Shown here: positions 56,664 through 64,000 of the stretch, one piece after another
How positions within the stretch are numbered: position 1 is the first letter of the stretch
Layout: every line of letters begins with the position of its first letter
Made by a program: the position numbers and the translations under genes
Assembly (NCBI RefSeq): GCF_037198315.1
Contig: NZ_CP144913.1
Span: 1,674,001-1,738,000 of the forward strand
DNA length: 64,000 bases
Direction: 5' to 3'
DNA from: Janibacter sp. A1S7
GTDB taxonomy: Bacteria > Actinomycetota > Actinomycetes > Actinomycetales > Dermatophilaceae
Notes under the pieces: generated by a model
Databases searched by the model: none
Told to the model about the DNA's origin: nothing
The model's input: only the letters and a program-made list of their open reading frames with translations

Positions 56664-57655
56664 AGCGCCCCTACCCCGGCCTCGCCCCGATGATGGGCCT
56701 GGTGACCGTCTTCCTCGACACCGTCGGACGCGTGTCGATCGTCGATGCCACCCTCGAGGACATCCAGCGGTCCCGGGCGCAGGTCTACCCGACCTCGCCC
56801 CCCTTCTCCTGGATCACCGGTCCAGTCCGTTCGGACGTCGCGATCGACGAAGGGAGCGCCCCCGCGCGGGACCGGGCGGCCATCCCCCTTCGCTGGTACA
56901 CGCCGTCCGGAACCGGCTCGCCGCGACCGCTCGTCGTGTACTTCCACGGTGGGGGCTGGGTGCAGGGGTCCACCCGGATGTACGACCCGCTGTGCAGCCA
57001 CCTCGCGGCCGAGCTCGACGCCGTCGTCGTCAGCGTCGACTACCGGATGGCGCCGGAGCACCGCGCGCCGACGGCCGCGCACGACGCGATCGACGTCACG
57101 CGGTGGTTGCGCGAGAACGCCGACCACGGCGTCGACCGGGACCGGATCGCCCTGTGCGGCGACTCCGCCGGAGGCAACCTCTCGGCCGTCGTCGCCCAGC
57201 AGCTGCGCGGTCTGCGCACCGCCGACGGTGAGCCGGTCATCCGCCACCAGGCGCTGATCTACCCGGCGACGGACATGACCATGGCCTCGCCGTCGATCGC
57301 GGAGCACTCGCAGGGAGCGGTCCTCACCGAGGCCAAGATCCTCGCCTTCCGCGCCCTCTACATCGGGGACGCCGACGACGCCGTGGAGTTCACCGACCCC
57401 CTCGTCTCACCGCTCTTCGGCGACGTGGCGGGCGTCGCGCCGGCTCTGGTGCAGACCGCCGACCTGGACCCGATCCGCGACGACGGCCTGCGCTACGGCG
57501 AGGCCCTGCGCCGGGCCGGAGTCCCCGTGCGGGTCACCAACTACGTCGGGCAGCCGCACGGGTTCGCCAGCGTCCCCGGGATCGCACGATCGGGTGCACA
57601 GCACCGTGCAGAGCTCGTCTGCGAGCTGCGTCGGCACCTGGTCCAGGAGGACTGA
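56660..57655 (+). CDS. Alpha/beta hydrolase, HSL family, copy 2
   Basis: 331 residues from ATG 56660. Same motifs as the preceding gene: YFHGGGWVQG, GDSAGGNLSA, TADLDPIRDDG and GQPHGFASV, and similar overall sequence (shared DYRMAPEHRAP-type segment), so the two are probably an old tandem duplication with coupled translation. Followed 4 nt later by the DUF3054 gene. Confidence 0.92.
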   Translation: MKRPYPGLAPMMGLVTVFLDTVGRVSIVDATLEDIQRSRAQVYPTSPPFSWITGPVRSDVAIDEGSAPARDRAAIPLRWYTPSGTGSPRPLVVYFHGGGWVQGSTRMYDPLCSHLAAELDAVVVSVDYRMAPEHRAPTAAHDAIDVTRWLRENADHGVDRDRIALCGDSAGGNLSAVVAQQLRGLRTADGEPVIRHQALIYPATDMTMASPSIAEHSQGAVLTEAKILAFRALYIGDADDAVEFTDPLVSPLFGDVAGVAPALVQTADLDPIRDDGLRYGEALRRAGVPVRVTNYVGQPHGFASVPGIARSGAQHRAELVCELRRHLVQED

Positions 57656-57659
57656 CCCG

Positions 57660-58049
57660 GTGACTCGTCCCGGACCGGCCCTCCCGGCACCCGGCACCCG
57701 TGCTGCCGTCGCCCTGGGGCTCGACGTCGTCATCGTCGCGGCGTTCACGCTCGTGGGCCGACGTACCCACGAGGAGCCGCTCGACCCGGCCGGGTGGTGG
57801 CACACCGCCTGGCCGTTCCTCGTCGGCCTGCTGATCGGATGGTCGCTCGTCGTGCTCGCCCGACGGGCGTGGCCCACGGGGACGGTGGAGGGGATCCCGG
57901 TGTGGACCACGACGGTCATCGTGGGCATGGTGCTGCGGGCGCTGGCGGGCCAGGGCACGGCCCTGCCCTTCGTCATCGTCGCAACGCTCGTCCTCGGCGT
58001 CACCCTGCTCGGCTGGCGTCTGGTGGCGGGACGACTCGCACGAGCCTGA
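57660..58049 (+). CDS. DUF3054 integral membrane protein
   Basis: 129 residues from GTG 57660. About four membrane segments (AVALGLDVVIVAAFTLVG, WPFLVGLLIGWSLVVLA, WTTTVIVGMVLRAL, VIVATLVLGVTLLGW) and the family core RRTHEE and GTVEGIPVW. DUF3054 proteins are small actinobacterial membrane proteins of unknown function. Last gene of the plus-strand block; convergent to mpa. Confidence 0.85.
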   Translation: MTRPGPALPAPGTRAAVALGLDVVIVAAFTLVGRRTHEEPLDPAGWWHTAWPFLVGLLIGWSLVVLARRAWPTGTVEGIPVWTTTVIVGMVLRALAGQGTALPFVIVATLVLGVTLLGWRLVAGRLARA

Positions 58050-58071
58050 GCAGGTGCGACGGCCGCGGCGC

Positions 58072-59742
58072 TCAGAGGTACTGGCCGGTGCGGTGCCCGG
58101 TGTCGATCGAGCGTCCCGGCTCGGCGGCTCCGGACTTGCCACCGATGAGCGTGCGGACGTAGACGATGCGCTCGCCCTTCTTGCCCGAGATCTTCGCCCA
58201 GTCGTCCGGGTTCGTCGTGTTGGGCAGGTCCTCGTTCTCCTTGAACTCCGCCACGCAGGCGTCCAGGAGGTGTCCGACGCGCAGGCCTTCGGTCCCGGTG
58301 GTGAGGAAGTCCTTGATCGCGGCCTTCTTCGCCCGGTCGACGATGTTCTGGATCATCGCCCCGGAGTTGAAGTCCTTGAAGTAGAGGACCTCCTTGTCGC
58401 CACCGGCGTAGGTCACCTCCAGGAACTGGTTCTCGTCGGACTCGGCGTACATCCGCTCGACGACCGCGTCGATCATCTCCGCGACCGTCGCATCCGGGTT
58501 GCCGCCGTGCTCCCCGAGGTCCTCCGGGTGCAGCGGCAGGTCGGGGGTGAGGTACTTGCTGAAGATGTCGCGCGCGCCCTCGACGTCGGGACGGTCGATC
58601 TTGATCTTCACGTCCAGGCGCCCCGGACGCAGGATGGCCGGGTCGATCATGTCCTCCCGGTTCGTGGCGCCGATGACGATGACGTTGTCCAGTCCCTCGA
58701 CGCCGTCGATCTCCGCGAGCAGCTGCGGCACGATCGTCGTCTCCACGTCCGAGGAGACCCCCGACCCGCGGGTGCGGAAGAGACTGTCCATCTCGTCGAA
58801 GAAGACGACGACCGGGGTCCCGTCGGTCGACTTCTCACGGGCACGGTGGAAGATCAGCCGGATGTGCCGCTCGGTCTCGCCGACGTACTTGTTGAGCAGC
58901 TCCGGGCCCTTGATGTTGAGGAAGTAGGCCGTGGCGCTGTCCTGCCCCGTGCGCTCGGCGACCTTGCGGGCGAGCGACGAGGCGACGGCCTTCGCGATCA
59001 TCGTCTTGCCGTTGCCGGGCGGGCCGTAGAGCAGCACGCCCTTGGGTGCCTTGAGCTGGTGGCGCTCGTACAGGTCGGCGTGCAGGTAGGGCAGCTCCAC
59101 GCTGTCGCGGATCGCCTCGATCTGCGTCGAGAGGCCACCGATGTCGTCGTAGCCGAGGTCGGGGACCTCCTCGAGGACCAGGTCGGCCACCTCGGCCCGC
59201 GGGATGCGCTCGACGGCGATGTTGCTGCGCTGGTCGACGAGCACGGCGTCCCCGACACGCACCTGCTTCTCGGTCACCCGGCTGCCGCGGCGCACCACCC
59301 GCTCCTCGTCCTGACGCATGATCACCAGGAGCCGGTCCTCGTCGAGGACCTCCTTGACGACGACGACCTCTCCGGCGACGTCCTCACCATGGACCGAGAC
59401 GACGTTCATCGCCTCGTTGAGGCGCACCTCGCGGCCGACCCCCAGCTCCTCGACGTCCACGGCCGGGCTGACCGCGACGTGCATCTTGCGTCCACCGCTG
59501 AGCACGTCGACGGCCCGGTCCTGCGCGTGCACCTCCACGATGACCGCGTAGGAGGCGGGCGGCTGGGCCAGTCGCTCGAGCTCCTCGCGGAGGGTGACGA
59601 GCTGTTGACGCGCGTCCTTGAGGGTGCGCACCAGGCGCTCGTTCTGCGAGGCGACGGTCGCCGACTGCGACTTCTGCCGGGCGAGGTCCGCCCGCAGGTC
59701 GCGCAGCTCACGCTCGTGCTGGGGGGTCGGTTCGGTGGTCAT
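58072..59742 (-). CDS. mpa: Proteasome-associated AAA ATPase Mpa/ARC
   Basis: 556 residues from ATG 59742. N-terminal coiled coil (residues 5-60) that captures Pup, then two OB folds (about 65-180), AAA domain with Walker A GPPGNGKT (about 240-247), Walker [13 protein letters not shown] and Arg fingers near [14 protein letters not shown]. The C-terminus is GQYL, the motif that opens the 20S gate. Unfolds pupylated proteins for PrcAB. Frame open beyond the start overlaps trmI and is rejected. Confidence 0.97.
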   Translation of the reverse strand: MTTEPTPQHERELRDLRADLARQKSQSATVASQNERLVRTLKDARQQLVTLREELERLAQPPASYAVIVEVHAQDRAVDVLSGGRKMHVAVSPAVDVEELGVGREVRLNEAMNVVSVHGEDVAGEVVVVKEVLDEDRLLVIMRQDEERVVRRGSRVTEKQVRVGDAVLVDQRSNIAVERIPRAEVADLVLEEVPDLGYDDIGGLSTQIEAIRDSVELPYLHADLYERHQLKAPKGVLLYGPPGNGKTMIAKAVASSLARKVAERTGQDSATAYFLNIKGPELLNKYVGETERHIRLIFHRAREKSTDGTPVVVFFDEMDSLFRTRGSGVSSDVETTIVPQLLAEIDGVEGLDNVIVIGATNREDMIDPAILRPGRLDVKIKIDRPDVEGARDIFSKYLTPDLPLHPEDLGEHGGNPDATVAEMIDAVVERMYAESDENQFLEVTYAGGDKEVLYFKDFNSGAMIQNIVDRAKKAAIKDFLTTGTEGLRVGHLLDACVAEFKENEDLPNTTNPDDWAKISGKKGERIVYVRTLIGGKSGAAEPGRSIDTGHRTGQYL

Positions 59743-59801
59743 CGACGTCTGCTCCCTTCCCGCCGGGTGAGGCGGTGTCCTACCCAGTCTCCCCCGATCG
59801 C

Positions 59802-61948
<2,147 letters not shown>

Positions 61949-61955
61949 GACCCTG

Positions 61956-61961
61956 ACCCTA
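61956..61961 (-). promoter_or_regulatory. -10 box for the site-2 protease gene
   Basis: TAGGGT on the minus strand with 7 nt to ATG 61948. Confidence 0.45.
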
Positions 61962-62024
61962 GGCGAGCGTCGCACGTGCGGATAATGGAAGCTCCCGTAG
62001 CCCTTCGATGACAGGATCCATCCG

Positions 62025-64000
62025 GTGACTGACAGCGCCCTTCGTCCCGACGCCACCGAGTCCCTGCAGGAGGCCATGCGCGCGCAGGTCCTGCTCATGG
62101 ACGGCGGCATGGGGACGATGCTCCAGCAGCAGGGGCTGTCGGAGGCCGAGTTCCGGGGAGAGCGCTTCGCGGACTGGGCCAACGACGTCCGGGGCAACAA
62201 CGACCTCCTCTCGCTCACCCAGCCGGCGATCGTGAAGGACCTGCACCGTCAGTACCTCGACGCCGGCGCCGACCTGATCGAGACCAACACCTTCAACGCC
62301 CAGCGCATCTCCCTCGCCGACTACGGGATGGAGGGGCTGGCCCGGGAGATCAACGTCGCCGCCGCGCGGCTGGCGAGGGCGGCCGCCGACGAGGCGATGG
62401 CCGCCGACCCGTCGCGTCCGCGCTACGTGCTCGGGGCGATGGGGCCGACCGTGCGCACTGCCTCGATCTCCCCCGACGTCAACGACCCGGCCCATCGCAA
62501 CATCACCTTCAGCCAGCTCGTGGAGGCGTACCGGGAGCAGGCCCTGGGTCTCGTCGAGGGCGGCGCCGACGTGCTGCTCATCGAGACGATCTTCGACACG
62601 CTCAACGCCAAGGCCGCGATCTTCGCGATCGAGACCCTGTTCGAGGAGCAGGGGCGCCGCTGGCCGGTCATCGTCTCCGGCACGATCACCGACGCGTCGG
62701 GGCGCACCCTCACCGGGCAGACCACCGAGGCCTTCTGGAACTCCGTCCGGCACGCGCAGCCGGTGGCCGTCGGCCTCAACTGCGCGCTCGGCGCCGAGGA
62801 GATGCGCCAGTACCTCGTCGAGCTGGGCAGGGTCGCCGACACCTTCGTCTCGGCCTACCCCAATGCCGGGTTGCCGAACACCTTCGGCGAGTACGACCAG
62901 GACCCGCAGTACATGGCCGAGCTCGTCTCGGAGTTCGCCACGTCCGGGCTGGTCAACATCCTGGGAGGCTGCTGCGGCACCAGCCCGGAGCACATCGCCG
63001 CCATCGCTGCCGGGATCGAGGGAGCCGTCCCCCGCGTCCCCGTCGAGGTCGAGCCGGCCCTGCGCCTGTCCGGGCTGGAGGCGTTCAACGTCACCAGCGA
63101 GTCGCTCTTCGTCAACGTCGGTGAGCGCACCAACGTCACCGGGTCGGCACGCTTCCGCAAGCTGATCGAGGCCGACGACTACCCGACCGCCCTGTCGGTG
63201 GCCCGCCAGCAGGTCGAGAACGGCGCCCAGGCCATCGACATCAACATGGACGAGGGGATGCTCGACGGAGTGGCCGCGATGGGCACCTTCGTCAACCTCG
63301 TCTCCTCGGAGCCGGACATCTCGAAGGTTCCGTTGATGATCGACTCCTCGAAGTGGGAGGTCATCGAGACGGGCCTGCAGCGCGCCCAGGGCAAGGCGAT
63401 CGTCAACTCCATCTCGATGAAGGAGGGCGTCGAGCCCTTCGTCGAGCAGGCGCGCCTGTGCCGCAAGTACGGTGCCGCCGTCGTCGTCATGGGCTTCGAC
63501 GAGGAGGGGCAGGCGGACAACCTGCAACGCCGCACCGAGATCGCCCAGCGGGCCTACACGATCCTCACGCAGGAGGTCGGGTTCCCCGCCGAGGACATCG
63601 TCTTCGACCCCAACATCTTCGCCCTGGCCACCGGTATCGAGGAGCACGCTGCCTACGGCACCGACTTCATCGAGGGTACCCGTTGGATCAAGCAGAACCT
63701 GCCGCACGTGCTCGTCTCCGGAGGGGTGTCCAACGTCTCCTTCAGTTTCCGCGGCAACAATGCCGTGCGCGAGGCCATCCACGCGGTCTTCCTGTACCAC
63801 GCGATCCGCGCCGGCATGGACATGGGAATCGTCAACGCCGGTGCCCTCGTTCCCTACGACACGATCGACGCCGAGCTGCGCGAGCGGATCGAGGACGTCG
63901 TCCTCAACCGGCGCGAGGACTCGACGGAGCGCCTGCTGGAGATCGCCGAGGAGTTCCGCGCTGATGGGCAGAAGGCCGAGGAGGCGAGCGAGGAGTGGCG
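62025..64000 (+). CDS. metH: Methionine synthase, cobalamin-dependent (C-terminus outside window)
   Basis: GTG 62025 opens a frame that runs to the window edge (658 codons). The homocysteine-binding domain (about 10-330) has [13 protein letters not shown] and zinc cysteines in VGLNCALG and [11 protein letters not shown]. The pterin-binding domain starts near 360 ([16 protein letters not shown]). The cobalamin and reactivation domains lie beyond the edge. The 76-bp divergent gap to the protease gene contains no cobalamin riboswitch; a GATAAT (61981-61986) may be its -10. Confidence 0.96.
   Translation, partial: MTDSALRPDATESLQEAMRAQVLLMDGGMGTMLQQQGLSEAEFRGERFADWANDVRGNNDLLSLTQPAIVKDLHRQYLDAGADLIETNTFNAQRISLADYGMEGLAREINVAAARLARAAADEAMAADPSRPRYVLGAMGPTVRTASISPDVNDPAHRNITFSQLVEAYREQALGLVEGGADVLLIETIFDTLNAKAAIFAIETLFEEQGRRWPVIVSGTITDASGRTLTGQTTEAFWNSVRHAQPVAVGLNCALGAEEMRQYLVELGRVADTFVSAYPNAGLPNTFGEYDQDPQYMAELVSEFATSGLVNILGGCCGTSPEHIAAIAAGIEGAVPRVPVEVEPALRLSGLEAFNVTSESLFVNVGERTNVTGSARFRKLIEADDYPTALSVARQQVENGAQAIDINMDEGMLDGVAAMGTFVNLVSSEPDISKVPLMIDSSKWEVIETGLQRAQGKAIVNSISMKEGVEPFVEQARLCRKYGAAVVVMGFDEEGQADNLQRRTEIAQRAYTILTQEVGFPAEDIVFDPNIFALATGIEEHAAYGTDFIEGTRWIKQNLPHVLVSGGVSNVSFSFRGNNAVREAIHAVFLYHAIRAGMDMGIVNAGALVPYDTIDAELRERIEDVVLNRREDSTERLLEIAEEFRADGQKAEEASEEW

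Noticed and set aside
61949..62024. Possible cobalamin or SAH riboswitch ahead of metH
   Set aside because: The gap is only 76 bp and lacks the conserved elements of either class.

Overview
The window is 64 kb of very GC-rich, densely coding DNA from an actinobacterial chromosome. It carries a complete Pup-proteasome locus (dop, pup, prcB, prcA, pafA, the ATPase arc/mpa, and pafBC), rbpA, helY, a garA-type FHA gene and an lnt-ppm1 pair, all actinobacterial hallmarks. Gene order matches two blocks known from Mycobacterium tuberculosis: Rv1823-Rv1832 (DUF881, sbp, DUF881, gcvH, garA, MerR, DUF151, MerR, gcvP) and Rv2050-Rv2124 (rbpA, ppm1, fxsA, exonuclease, helY, tatCA, pafCBA, prcAB, pup, dop, mpa, trmI, metH). 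The lack of mycolate genes and the overall style suggest Micrococcales, possibly Intrasporangiaceae; that placement is inference. I see no prophage, IS element, CRISPR array, tRNA or rRNA, and no gene-free gap above 300 bp.

Layout. 1-7588 (+): envelope-associated DUF881/sbp genes, then the glycine-cleavage H protein, an FHA metabolic regulator, two MerR regulators, a DUF151 protein, and a glycine riboswitch ahead of gcvP. 7802-12165 (-): sbcD-sbcC nuclease. 12323-15971 (+): GCS2-family ligase, OsmC protein, flavin monooxygenase, YciO. 15992-23013 (-): tdh-kbl (threonine to glycine), an RlmC-like rRNA methyltransferase, acyl-CoA synthetase, and a MarR/MFS operon. 23114-29167: a choline-to-betaine operon (betB, betA, BCCT transporter) divergent from a TetR gene. 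29194-36945 (+): UvrA-like ATPase, VOC protein, orphan RHH antitoxin, PanE-like reductase, ArfB, NAD(P)-binding protein, NYN protein, and a secreted coiled-coil M15 peptidase. 37008-46102: UMF1-type transporter, rbpA, an Lrp-lnt-ppm1-fxsA operon, exonuclease and helY. 46126-61948: Tat translocase, pafBC, two FKBPs, the Pup-proteasome genes, an inserted lipase pair, mpa, trmI and a site-2 protease. 62025 to the edge: metH.

How genes cooperate. Tdh/Kbl make glycine, which the riboswitch-controlled GcvP and GcvH degrade to one-carbon units, and MetH uses the folate one-carbon pool. BetB, BetA and the BCCT carrier form an osmoprotectant pathway under a TetR protein with a 34-bp palindromic operator. 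Lnt acylates lipoproteins, one of which (an FKBP lipoprotein) lies nearby. Pup is deamidated by Dop, attached by PafA, and its targets are unfolded by Mpa and degraded by PrcAB; PafBC is a DNA-damage activator.

Most notable signals not explained by genes. (1) A 9-mer, CGAAGGGGG, occurs about 32 times on the two strands in all reading frames and between genes, and once as an inverted pair forming the terminator after rbpA. (2) Many genes have a TANNNT box exactly 6 nt before the start codon, which implies pervasive leaderless mRNAs. (3) A sigma-R-type promoter precedes rbpA. (4) There are strong palindromic operators for the MarR and TetR genes. (5) The garA homologue lacks the usual ETTS phosphosite.
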